A stretch of 64,000 bases of DNA from positions 325,924-389,923 of the forward strand of contig NMRA01000427.1 in the NCBI GenBank assembly GCA_002633005.1, given 5' to 3'. Positions 48,387 to 58,202 of the stretch are shown one piece after another; within the stretch, counting starts at the first letter, position 1, and each line of letters begins with the position of its first letter. Under the pieces are notes generated by a model. It searched no databases, was not told where the DNA came from, and saw only the letters and a program-made list of their open reading frames with translations. This DNA is from Phoronis australis. Lineage: Eukaryota > Phoronida > Phoronidae. The position numbers and the translations under genes were made by a program.

Positions 48387-51300
48387 TCATTCTTCTGGTG
48401 AGGGAGCGCAACACAAAAGGCGTCGCCACCAGGATAGTCTCTTCTCACCGTTTGTTCGCGATAGAAATTCAATGTTATCCTTACGACTTTTCTTTTGTTT
48501 CAGAAGTCCGCTATCGTCATTAACACACTCTTTTCTCATGTTAGCGCTTTCAGTATTGACAGAGGTGCAGTGGCCCACATGGCAACCTCTTTCACCATTG
48601 AGATCAGCAACACGTCCTTCGTTACCACACGAAACATTGATAATGTCTCCGACGATTCCATTAGTAACTTTAGTTATATGTCCGTGATTGTCATCTGCGC
48701 CACGAGCTTCCCACTCTATATTTGCAAAAGAGCTTTCGGGGTTGGTTTCAACAATTGTATCATGCCCTAGGTCACCATTTCCAAACGGAGTATCATATTC
48801 CGGATCATCAATTGCACACAGAGTATCGTGGTCAGGATCACCATTTCCATACGAAGTATCATGTCCTGGATCACCATTTCCATACCGAGTGTCATGGTCA
48901 GGATCACCATTTCCATATGCAGTATTATGTTTAGGATCCCCATTTCTATATTTAGAATCATGCTCAGGATCACGGTTTTCATACAGAGTATCGTGGCTAG
49001 GATTACTATTCCCATTCGGAGTATCCTTTCCTGGATCACCATTTTCATACGCAGTATCAGGATCAGGGATACTATTTCCATACGGAGTATCATGTCCTGG
49101 ATCACTATTTTCATACGCGGTATCAGGATCAGGGATACTATTTCCATACGGAGTATCATGCTCAGGATTACCATTTCCGTACGCAGTATCATATTCTGTA
49201 TCACCTTCTCCATACCGGGTATCATGCTCTGGCTCACCATTTTCATACGCATTATCATGCTCAGGCATATCATTTCCATAGTCTGGATCATCATTTTCAT
49301 ACGCAGTATGATACTCAGGATTACCATTTCCATAAGCAGTACCATATTCTGCATCATCCTTTCCATACGGAGTATCATTCTTTGGTTCACCATTTTCATA
49401 CACACAATCAAACTCAGGGACACCAATTCCATGCAGAGTATCATAATCTGGATCACCGTTTTCATTTGGAGTATCGTGGTTAGGATCACCATTTCCATAA
49501 GCAGTATGATGACCTGGATTACATTTTCCATATGGAATATCATGCACTGGATCATCATTTCCATGTGGGCAATTATACCCTACATCCCCATTGTCATACG
49601 GAATCTCACGCATTGGACCACCATTTTCATAAGGACTATCATGCGATGCATCACCATCTTCATACGGACAATCACGCCTTGGATCAATATTTCCATTCGG
49701 AGCATCCTTTCCTGGATCACCATTTTCATACGCATTGTCATGCTCAGTGACACCATCTTCATACGGGGTATCATTTCTTGGATTCCCATTTAAATAAGGA
49801 GTACCATTTCCATACTGAGTATCATACCTTGGTTTTCCATTTCCATACAGATAATTTTGCTGAGAATAGACGTTCTCATACGGTGCATCGTGGTTAGGAT
49901 CACCAATTCGATAAGGAGTATCGTAGTTAGGATTACCATTTCCATACGGAGTATCCTTCCTTGGATCACCATTTTCATAAGCAGTGTCATGCTCAGAATC
50001 ATCCTTTTCATAAGGAGTATTTGGTCCTGGACCACCATTTCCATACGCAGTATCATAATCTGAATCAAATTGTCCATACAGAGTATCGTGCCCTGGATCA
50101 CCCATTTCACATGCAGTATCATCGTCAGGTTTACCATTTCCATACGGAATATCCTGCCCTGGATCACTATCCTCATACGGAGTACCATGCCATGGATCAC
50201 CATTTCCATACGGAGAATCCATCTCTAGATCACAATTTTCGTAAGCAGTATGCTCAGGGACACCATTTCCATACGGAGTATCTGTCCCAGAATCAGCATT
50301 TTCATGCAGAGTTTCAGGTTCATGATCAAGGTTTTCATACGGAGTATCGTAGTTAGGATCATCATTTCGATACGGGGTATCATGTCCTAGACCATTTTCA
50401 TTCGGAGTATTAGACTTAGGATCACCATTTTCATACGTGGCATCTTGCTTATGATCATCATTTTCACATGGGGCTTCATATATAGAATCTTGTTTATCAT
50501 GTGAAGCGTCGGACCCATGATCGCTTTCTTCATATATAATATCAGGTCTGGGATCACCCTCGTCAGATGGAGTGTCAGGCTTCTTTTCGCCATTTTCATC
50601 ATGAGCATTATTTCCGTTTCCGTCATTTACTTTAAGAACACCCTGTCCATGTCTTTCGTTGCCACCTGCGTTATTTACCACTCGTCCAGCATCGCCATTT
50701 ATAGTATAATGCACGTACTTGTCCCTTCCATTGGTATTATCAGAAACATATCCGTTCGTGCCCTCAGTGGATTCAAGTACGCAGCCGTCTTCGTGAGCAG
50801 TCACCTCAGCAACGTGGCCTAGTCCTTGATCTGCAATAATACCGTCTATTTCCTCTTTACATTTTCCCTGCAGTTGCATCGCGCCAACCTTATTGACAAT
50901 TTCACTATTTTCAATTAAGTCGTTCCTCTGACGCAATTTGCTATCAACTGTAGTAGCAGAAGGAAGACATGGTTGGAGCTTTGTTTCTGAATTTATGGTT
51001 GCAGCTTCTGTAGATTCGTGATGCTCTTGTGGTATTTCTGGCATGTCGTCGAGAATGTCTTCAATATATTCATAATGAACAGTTATGGTCTGTCCGTTTT
51101 CATCTACTTTAGTCAAAGTGATGCTTGAATCTACGTATTCCTCATTAAAGTCATCATCATCAAAATCTCTCAGCACAATGGAAATTATTGCTGCTGTGAT
51201 GTCCAAGAGGTCCTCTGTGATTGATACTACACGCCTCTTGATAAGATTCATAAACGCTGATATATACGCTAATAGAAAGATCGTCAAGTCTGCTAATATC

Positions 51301-51416
51301 CTTATGGGTACTTTCAATGCCATATTCGTAAACATGAAATCAGACGTCAGCAATAAGTTGACGTCACACACGCAATACGCATTTTTCAGAACAATGGTAA
51401 AGTTCTCTAGTAACAT
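48387..51416 (-). CDS. Membrane-anchored repeat protein with about 54 acidic YxN-containing 11-mers (1009 aa)
   Basis: A single uninterrupted frame; no homologue recognised. Residues about 1-290 are unique: a hydrophobic segment near 40-62 (ILADLTIFLLAYISAFMNLI) followed by KRR, a second near 72-86 and an acidic stretch (RDFDDDDFNEEY). Residues about 293-882 are an 11-residue tandem repeat, consensus GDPxHDTxYxN, with Tyr-Gly-Asn and Tyr-Glu-Asn forms tending to alternate. Residues about 883-1009 are unique, basic near the end, and finish LSWWRRLLCCAPSPEE. The KRR after the first hydrophobic segment predicts a cytosolic repeat domain; WWRRLLCC could bind membrane and be palmitoylated. Shorter units (6, 7 and 10 residues) keep frame. 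Other frames over the repeat are also open because the unit is 33 bp, but only this frame continues through both unique ends. The true start may be a later Met or an upstream exon. Confidence 0.72.
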   Translation of the reverse strand: MLLENFTIVLKNAYCVCDVNLLLTSDFMFTNMALKVPIRILADLTIFLLAYISAFMNLIKRRVVSITEDLLDITAAIISIVLRDFDDDDFNEEYVDSSITLTKVDENGQTITVHYEYIEDILDDMPEIPQEHHESTEAATINSETKLQPCLPSATTVDSKLRQRNDLIENSEIVNKVGAMQLQGKCKEEIDGIIADQGLGHVAEVTAHEDGCVLESTEGTNGYVSDNTNGRDKYVHYTINGDAGRVVNNAGGNERHGQGVLKVNDGNGNNAHDENGEKKPDTPSDEGDPRPDIIYEESDHGSDASHDKQDSIYEAPCENDDHKQDATYENGDPKSNTPNENGLGHDTPYRNDDPNYDTPYENLDHEPETLHENADSGTDTPYGNGVPEHTAYENCDLEMDSPYGNGDPWHGTPYEDSDPGQDIPYGNGKPDDDTACEMGDPGHDTLYGQFDSDYDTAYGNGGPGPNTPYEKDDSEHDTAYENGDPRKDTPYGNGNPNYDTPYRIGDPNHDAPYENVYSQQNYLYGNGKPRYDTQYGNGTPYLNGNPRNDTPYEDGVTEHDNAYENGDPGKDAPNGNIDPRRDCPYEDGDASHDSPYENGGPMREIPYDNGDVGYNCPHGNDDPVHDIPYGKCNPGHHTAYGNGDPNHDTPNENGDPDYDTLHGIGVPEFDCVYENGEPKNDTPYGKDDAEYGTAYGNGNPEYHTAYENDDPDYGNDMPEHDNAYENGEPEHDTRYGEGDTEYDTAYGNGNPEHDTPYGNSIPDPDTAYENSDPGHDTPYGNSIPDPDTAYENGDPGKDTPNGNSNPSHDTLYENRDPEHDSKYRNGDPKHNTAYGNGDPDHDTRYGNGDPGHDTSYGNGDPDHDTLCAIDDPEYDTPFGNGDLGHDTIVETNPESSFANIEWEARGADDNHGHITKVTNGIVGDIINVSCGNEGRVADLNGERGCHVGHCTSVNTESANMRKECVNDDSGLLKQKKSRKDNIEFLSRTNGEKRLSWWRRLLCCAPSPEE
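48770..50550. repeat. 33-bp coding minisatellite, about 54 units
   Basis: On the plus strand the unit reads approximately ggatcaccatttccatac plus ggagtatcatgtcct. Units are 70-90% alike by eye. Neighbouring pairs behave as a 66-bp higher-order unit. The clearest case is 49052-49165, where a YGN/YEN pair is repeated almost exactly. It encodes the core of the 1009-residue protein. Confidence 0.9.
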
Positions 51417-52748
51417 AATCCGTGCGTCAGTAGGACGCTTATAATTTTAAATATAACTGGGTTTGGAAATAAAATGTCTCTTTGATTCAAATGTTTCTGA
51501 ATGTAAACACCAGCATATGTACAAGATAACATTAAAAGTATGCATTTCGTTTCTTGCTGATACTAAAACCTACACATTCTGAGGAAATCCAAACGTTTTG
51601 GTGTCATGTGCACACCCTAAGGCAATGATTGTGCCAACCTACGTTGACTTCTGATCTATACCGTTATGGCAACTTTTACATTACATATAGAAAGATTTTC
51701 ATCAATTGAGAAACTATATTAAAATTTCGTAAAGACCTGCATGCGTTTTTACTGGCAATTCAGAGCCGTAAAACAAATCCAGTACCGTTCACCAGTGGCG
51801 GCAATTTTCTGGGTGTGCCACCAGAATTTTATTCTGATATTTCATAATAAATGCTATTTATTTTGAACACATTTGATTAGGTTTTGAAACAGCAGCAGAT
51901 GGGAATAAGTTTTGACTTGAATGGTTTTCTGGAAAAATTCATGAATTTTTCAGTGAAAAGTAAATGCGAAGGAGTAAGAGAAGATTCTAAATAAAAAGAA
52001 TATAGAAACCGACTGTCTTCGGAAGGAGGTTGAAAATCTTACGGAGTTGTTGCAAAAAAGTAATATCATCGTGTCAATTTTATTGGAGAAATCCTTTTGA
52101 CGAGCAATGAGAATTTCAACTCGTGACACATATGGACATAATGTTTTTTCTGAAATGTCTTTACTTTTAGAATATCGGCTGAATGTTTCGCGTTTTGAAA
52201 AGAATTGAGTAGCAGTTCCAGGCAGAGCTTCTAGACGTTTCAAAGTCGGCAAAATTCAATGATACTCACAGGTACATTCTCCTCTGTATTGACATGGTCT
52301 CGAAGTATGCTTTCGCTGTTCTACTCCCAGAAAAGACGGAGAAAGCATAGTTGAAGCGTTCAAACTTTTTGCCAATGAACAGAAATGTAAGACTCTGCAG
52401 ACATATAAAGGCATTCAGTTTACGAATCGAGTCTTCTCATCAACAGGCCTGTGCCGAGCAAACCTGCTTTTTAAAACAGGTTTGCTTACCAATTAAAATT
52501 GGAGAGTAAAGACAGGGCTCTATCCGACTTCTCGTTTGTTCCAATAAGTGTCTGTGATAGAGAATCTACATGTGTAATAAAAATTATCACTTGTACGGTT
52601 TATGATGTCTAAACGCCTTGAGGATTTTTGTATTATGTTAGAATATACTTTGTTATTAATATACGTTAGGTCGTCACAATATCTCCTTATTATTCTAGTC
52701 CCTTTAAAGTGTACACAACATGACTCTAGTACCTCAAAATCAATTTTA
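51417..52748. other. Intergenic, no gene seen
   Basis: About 1.3 kb upstream of the repeat-protein gene. It should hold that gene's promoter, but no clear TATA or initiator was recognised. A perfect 9-bp-stem hairpin (gcaaacctg/caggtttgc) lies at 52459-52486. Confidence 0.5.
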
Positions 52749-52949
52749 TTATTTTATCTTACTAGATTTCAGTGACTTTAGTGCACAGCTCATAAAGAAA
52801 TACGCAAAAATTGAAAAAATAATAATTATGTACAACGTCATGGGTTGAACCCAAGTAGTTCGCCATACTGTTCCGATCAGAGACAAAGTGTATAGAGTGA
52901 AGAGAAAGCAAAGTACATTTAGCGTCGAGAAGGTTCGTAGAGGGATCAA

Positions 52950-53130
52950 AAGATGTGTTTCCGGAGGCTTCAGCAACAGCAACCAGGCGGAGAACGTCTC
53001 GGTGTTCCGAAGGACACTAAAGTTGCGCAGAAGTGGCATCGCTTCGTGCGCCGAACGAGAGTGTGGGACGTAATCGTGGACCAAGCGATTCGGTCTGGGG
53101 CCACTCTGTGTTCTGCCCACTTATATCCTG
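52950..53130 (+). pseudogene. Frameshifted THAP-domain remnant
   Basis: One frame reads RCVSGGFSNSNQAENVSVF, with the layout of a THAP zinc-finger start. After a one-base shift the next frame reads GVPKDTKVAQKWHRFVRR and ends ATLCSAHLYP, matching the FPKD..L..KW and CxxHF blocks. The second zinc Cys is replaced and the frame is broken, so it is a relic, probably of a THAP-type transposase or a THAP gene. Confidence 0.55.
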
Positions 53131-53144
53131 TTCGTAAGGCTCAA

Positions 53145-53302
53145 AGTAGAAAAGTACGCAGCCGGAAGCACATTAAACTTGTTCTCGCTTTCGTGCAACC
53201 CCATTTCCTCATCCTGGCCACCATTCCGTACGTTTCTTCATAGTATTCGTTCAATTCTTGCTCATAATCGTCGTCGCTTTCAAATTCCCTGCTCTCCGCC
53301 AT
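53145..53302 (-). CDS. Small acidic ORF, possible first exon (unrecognised)
   Basis: A minus-strand ATG at 53302 opens MAESREFESDDDYEQELNEY and continues YEETYGMVARMRKWGCTKAR. Composition looks protein-like rather than random. It lies just left of a CATGACGTCGCA element that could be a promoter site. No homology recognised, and no donor could be chosen with confidence. Confidence 0.25.
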
Positions 53303-53517
53303 TGTTCAATGCTAGTCACTGATCTCTTGTGTTCTACCCATGACGTCGCACTGCGGGAAATGTGAAAATTGGCAAAATTGAAAGAAAAATCAAAATTTCG
53401 AGCTAATTACACAAAATAAACATGGGTTTAGCTAAATTTTACGTCATACATTTAGTCTGTGGCCACCGGTAATTCAAAATGTGCAAAAATCCATGGTGTG
53501 TACTGTTTAATGCCGGG

Positions 53518-53715
53518 GGTTAGACATACGCGACATCTGTTGCTGCTCAGAAATGACAGAGAAGACAGGGCGATAACGTACCGGTATACAATGACCACGA
53601 AACACGTGGCCCTGATGTGCGCAAAATAAGGGAATACATGTTCTATTTTATTATTCTAATCCCTTTCACGAGTTAGACATACTCGACATCTGTTGGTGAA
53701 AAATGAGTGAGGGAG
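53518..53715. repeat. Duplicated short motif
   Basis: gttagacatacgcgacatct plus gttgctg at 53520 recurs as gttagacatactcgacatct plus gttggtg at 53671, each followed by a gacagag/gagtgag-type purine run. Probably ends of an unidentified repeat. Confidence 0.5.
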
Positions 53716-54645
53716 AAAAAAGTGCCTACAACATATTGAATGTATTCAAAATAACCTCTTTTTAGTGCCTGAGACTTTTCTCGTGGTGGATGGTGCTCCG
53801 CCCTACCGAGCTGATGATGTCATTGTCACTTCCTTTAGGTTTGCGGATCAATCTTTGATCTCTGACCTTTGACCTACTGTCTTTGACCGAGGTCAATCTC
53901 CAACGCCTGTCACGAAAACGACTCACTATACTACTGACCATACTACTTATCTATATCAACATTGGAATTTATTCAAAATGTTGAGAAGTAAGATTTGGAC
54001 CATGTTATTATTTTTTTAAACTCATACCAGGAGTTAACGTAGATCTGGTCCAGATTCATTCTGTCTTTTCTACATTGGATTTGAGTCCAGAAAGCTTTGT
54101 GAATGGTTCAGAAGATGTAAAGTTTTTATAAGTGATTTTTCTGAACCACCCACAATTGTAGTATCGTCAGCACACAGAAGAACTTTAAATTCTTGATTTC
54201 CGAAAGTGGTGCTTTTAATTTCTTTACTGCCTCTTTAAAACATATTTTCCAAGATTTCAGCGCATAATACTAATATGGAAATATTGAGTCCCACGTTCAA
54301 CCCTAAAAATCAGAAGGGGTCACCATTTTGCGTAACACACAAATGAAATTGTTTGTTTAACATATTTATCCACCTGCAAGGTCAAAAAAATCAGACATGA
54401 CGGAGTATCACTTTAAAGATAAATCATTTATGTATTTATTCTGACTCTTCATTTTCATAGAAACTTGGTTCATTGCTGGAACAGTGAACATACTTCATTC
54501 TTGCAATAACCACCATGTACTAGCAGCAGAGGTATTGTGAATATTCTCGTAAATGCTGCAAACCTAGGGTTGCATCATTCTGCTCTCAGCTACAATGGAC
54601 ACCCAGTTGTCTCCCAAGACTCTGAGGTCATCAAGGAGACTACTT

Positions 54646-54973
54646 ACTCACGGACCTGCAAACACCGTCCACTGACTCACAAACACGGGAACGGACTCAC
54701 AGAACACGATCCACGCACCCAAATACACGGGACACGAACTCATATTCACGAGGAAACACGGTTAATGGACCGCCAAACACGGGTCACGGACTCATCGGCT
54801 TCCTGGGTCAGCTGACATCTTCATTTTGTCCGTATACCGTGTTTGGCGGTCCGTTAACCGTGTTTCCTCGTGAATATGAGTCCGTGTCCCGTGTATTTGG
54901 GTGCGTGGATCGTGTTTTGTGAGTCCGTTCCCGTGTTTGTGAGTCAGTGGGCGGTGTTTGCAGGTCCGTGAGT
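54646..54973. repeat. 145-bp-arm inverted repeat (hairpin) with internal short repeats
   Basis: The left arm 54646-54790 and right arm 54829-54973 are near-perfect inverse copies around a 38-bp spacer. Within each arm, words of the form acacggNNacggactcac recur every 20-22 bp. Both arms therefore open the same peptide (HKHGNGLT.HDPRTQIHGTR) on opposite strands. These ORFs are by-products of the repeat. Confidence 0.85.
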
Positions 54974-55584
54974 CGTGTTTATGAGTCCGTTGACCGTGTA
55001 GTTTAGGTACCTTGACTCTGATCGAGGTGGCATCCTTTGCTTGCAACACTTTGTTCCTGGTGTCGACTGCTCTACGAACTTTCACCCGTGAGGAGGCCAT
55101 GACTACAGATTCAAACAAGTTAATGTGGCTTTGGTTCCAATGCAGGTCTGACCTTGTTCCTGCGAACAAGTTCAGCTTCATATGGTGTCCTCTACGCCTT
55201 TCTTCAAGGAAGGAAAACTTGCAACACACATGGCCTAGGCGTCCATCTTCTCTGACCAACGTGTGTCTGACATGCTCTGGAGAACAGTACAAACGTGGTT
55301 CTTTAGAAATACCCAGCGTTGTGGGCTGGAACGGAACACAATGTATAACTTCCTAATAGTTCCAAATGTAATAGCCACAGCTGTGGACAACTTTCAGCAG
55401 CATGGCCGGGAGTACAACGGGTTAAGACTACCACAAGTCTTGGAATGTAGATTTTTGTGTTTCATTATTGAAGTGAACGTAGCGCAAGATGGCCACAGTT
55501 TGTTCCATATGTGCAGTCAGGCGTAGCATCAACAATTATACTGTAATAGTTGCTGTGTTTGTCCGTTCCACAGATATCATAGTA

Positions 55585-55698
55585 TGCCCCCGTTTTTGCA
55601 CATACAGCTATTAAATAACGACTTGCCTGTCCGTGTATCAGAACTGTATAAATCACAACGTTGCGATACCAGTTCGTGGAACAACTGGATTGCTTGTA
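55585..55698 (+). repeat. 114-bp direct repeat, left copy (LTR-like fragment)
   Basis: tgcccccgtttttgcac, ttaaataacgact and tgtatcagaactgtat match 57602-57715 in the same orientation. At its right edge it runs into ggtgatcgaatggtgattg, also found inside the Gypsy pol at about 59196. This copy looks like a rearranged fragment of the same retroelement. Confidence 0.75.
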
Positions 55699-56020
55699 GG
55701 TGATCGAATGGTGATTGTAATTCCTGTAACAGGAGTGCCCTGGACATGATTATATAATTAAGATATATGCGCCCTCTAGTGGTCAAGCTATGTATGGAAT
55801 TTCCTATGATTTTTGGATCCTTTGGACATGACCATATATCGCCACGCTGTGGCCAGATCCTAGGAAGTATGGGCCTTGCCGTTCAGATCGTGTCTGATTG
55901 GTTGAAATTGTGTACTTAAACCTCGTCTCTGTCAGACACGCGGAGTCCAGTCGCAGAGTTCACTAAGTTAATACCTACACTCTCACTCACACCGAATAGC
56001 GGATTTGCAGCGACGCCATA

Positions 56021-56290
56021 TTGAAATTAGTTAAAATGGTGCATTGTGGGTGCTGTGGTCAGGATTCCGAAAGCGGCCATAGTAACAAGCATAATACGCG
56101 GTATGAGCGCGAAGAAAACTTACCTGGCTGCTTCAAAAACAACAAGAGAGATAAAAATCTGAGTTTGTATGTGTTCCCTGCAAACCAAGAACTTCGTGAA
56201 AAATGGATAAACAACATTAGGAGACCTGGGAGAAAGGGGAAATTTAGCGCATTCAAACGAACGCGGGGCCATCTAGTAGGCAACACGTAG
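56021..56290 (+). CDS. THAP-domain N-terminal ORF (possibly truncated)
   Basis: From MVHCGCCGQDSESGHSN (ATG at 56036) the frame continues to NLSLYVFPANQELREKWINN and IRRPGRKGKFSAFKRTRG. The C-x-C/C start, the FPAN..LREKW block and the basic RR end match THAP DNA-binding domains. The closing CxxH pair is missing before the stop, so the zinc site is incomplete unless splicing at GTAGGC (after 56274) supplies it. It lies just inside the left 19-bp inverted repeat. Confidence 0.5.
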   Translation: MKLVKMVHCGCCGQDSESGHSNKHNTRYEREENLPGCFKNNKRDKNLSLYVFPANQELREKWINNIRRPGRKGKFSAFKRTRGHLVGNT

Positions 56291-57005
56291 CCCCTCGGTT
56301 GGCCATGTAGGGGCTACAATACTTCCATTCGCTTTCTGTACTCATTTCGTTACTCCAGTGTATTTTAAATGGGCCGTGACCGGATTTGGGTTACCGATTT
56401 CGAGTTTTCACCTCGTCAAAAATACACTCTACACTTAAAACTATCATTTAAAAAACGCTTACTTTCATCATTGGTCCTTTCTACTTCTATACATATCTTT
56501 AATGAAGCTTAGTTGTGAGAATTAAGTTGACTTTGGCGAAGAATTACAACTCCACTTTTTTGGTTGCCGTTAATTTTATCACCGCGTGCGCGATAACTAC
56601 AAAGCATGTCAACTGAATCCCGTGAGTTAGGCGCAAGGTTAGACTGAGCGAAGCGCGTGACGCTAGCGCGCGACACTTGTAAAATAGCATGAGAAGGTAT
56701 CGGGTGAAACTTGTAAGATGTGTGTCCCTTGGACTTTTTATTCGTCAACATGCGTAATTTCACGTAACTTCCTCAAAATGGCACCCGGTAACCGTGACTG
56801 AGAGAAACTCGAACAAACCGCAACAGATTTTCATCGATTCGTTCAAGTTTTGCTGACTAAATTGTATCCAGAGTCGTGGTATGTGTTAATTATAACTCCG
56901 TGTTCCTATATGTATGCCGGGTTCATTTGATTTTATTTGCTGTATTTTGAAATGAGTAACTTTTTGTGAGGATGTACTATCGCCCCTGAATGCCTGCGGC
57001 ATCCA

Positions 57006-57341
57006 GTGCGATGTAATTGCCTAGGGGCCATCGTGTGTACAGCGAACATTTTCCTGGTGGAAAAAAGACTTATGAGAACAACATTCCGACGGAGTTTCCA
57101 CTTAAAATTAACGTCTCTAGCATATCCACGACGAAAGCTACAAAAGTTAAGCAACCCAAGAACTCTCAACTTGTCTGAAATAGGAGGAGATTTCGAAATC
57201 AACGCCGATAACCCCAATACTGAACACGGCGACAGTCGTGCTCTCGGTCACACGGTCACTGATCATAGCTACGCTGTGTTTACAAACGAGAGAGAGGACT
57301 TGCTTGGTATTATAAAGCAAAAAATGAAACATGGTTTTTAG
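57006..57341 (+). CDS. ORF with HCF-1-binding-type DHSY motif, THAP-associated
   Basis: A 111-residue ORF. It reads KLQKLSNPRTLNLSEIGGDF, then VTDHSYAVFTNEREDLLGII and KQKMKHGF. [D/E]HxY is the host-cell-factor-binding motif that often follows THAP domains, usually before a coiled coil. Position and motif suggest it is the 3' part of the THAP protein begun at 56036. The join between the two is not resolved. Confidence 0.4.
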   Translation: MRCNCLGAIVCTANIFLVEKRLMRTTFRRSFHLKLTSLAYPRRKLQKLSNPRTLNLSEIGGDFEINADNPNTEHGDSRALGHTVTDHSYAVFTNEREDLLGIIKQKMKHGF

Positions 57342-57489
57342 TTTGCAAATCACTCCAAATGCACACACTATCCAGCCTGCTCAAGACATGCCTGACCACA
57401 AGCTATCCCATGAGCCTTCGCGAAGGAAGTAACTCGCACATGCGCAATGCGTAGTTCGTCTGCGCTGCAAATCCGCTATTCCAATTATT

Positions 57490-57855
57490 CGTGCAGCTTT
57501 CGGTCTCCTCCCGAACTTGGCTGCCAATAGTTTAGTCCCCAGCAATTATCGGGCTCCTCTCGAGCTTGATTGCTGCTCACATTTGGGACCAATAACTAAA
57601 TTGCCCCCGTTTTTGCACGTACAACTATTAAATAACGACTGGCCTGCCTCTGTATCAGAACTGTATGAATAATAACGCTGCGATACTAGATCATGGAACA
57701 ACTAGATTGCTTGTAAGTGTGACGTGTTGTACTTATGTATTCTTACAATAAACCTATGTATTATTCACCCATTTTAGTTTTTAATATCACCCTCTGTCCG
57801 CACCGGTCTCGTAAAATCGGTGCGCCTTGGTCGTAGAAACCGCCCCCTTTACACT
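57490..57855 (+). mobile_element. Probable LTR segment of Gypsy element
   Basis: It contains two about 50-bp tandem copies around ggNctcctcNcgaNcttg (57500-57580), then the 114-bp repeat (57602-57715), then AATAAA at 57750. It ends just before ctggtgccgtggcccggat, which resembles a primer-binding site. Exact boundaries could not be fixed because no full second copy is present. Confidence 0.45.
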
Positions 57856-58202
57856 GGTGCCGTGGCCCGGATATGTGGGAATACTTTTTAAAAGCAGTAA
57901 AACAAAGTTTCTTACCGTCAATGCCGACTTAGTGTTTTAATGACATTTTGCTCAATGCTCATACCGTTGACGTCTTGTCACGCTCGCTGGGTGATATTTG
58001 GAAGTAATTAACTCACATAATAAACGTCTGCTGGAGGTTGCGTGTTCAAAGTTTGCAAAACATAATATTCCATAGTACCGACATTGAACACATTTTTGTT
58101 ACGTCAGTGCTCCTGAGTTGATTTTCCGTTGAGGTTTTAATAAATATCCTTGTCGACTAACAATCTACAAGTTGTAGTGTGTCGCTGTTTATTTTCTGTT
58201 TT

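Larger units (their letters stand above)
55994..57481 (+). mobile_element. Putative THAP-bearing element bounded by 19-bp inverted repeats
   Basis: gaatagcggatttgcagcg at 55994-56012 is exactly inverted at 57463-57481. Between them lie a THAP-like ORF and a second ORF with a DHSY motif. P-type DNA transposons carry THAP-domain transposases, so a shrunken P-like element is possible. No 8-bp target duplication was found, and the repeats may be longer than recognised. Confidence 0.45.

Noticed and set aside
48767-49564. Minus-strand Met/Ile-rich ORF (265 codons), with similar ones at 49790-50209
   Set aside because: A shifted reading of the same minisatellite; periodic composition only.
48828-49793. 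Long plus-strand ORF (321 codons, Ile/Ser/Arg-rich)
   Set aside because: It is confined to the 33-bp minisatellite, whose length keeps every frame open. It has no unique flanking sequence, unlike the minus-strand 1009-codon frame.
52749-53120. Minus-strand 123-codon ORF with hydrophobic stretch
   Set aside because: It is antisense to the THAP remnant, and the hydrophobic run comes from AT-rich DNA; no other support.
54537-55292. Opposite-strand ORFs sharing the HKHGNGLT peptide
   Set aside because: They encode the same words because they read the two arms of the 54.6-kb inverted repeat; no independent gene signal.
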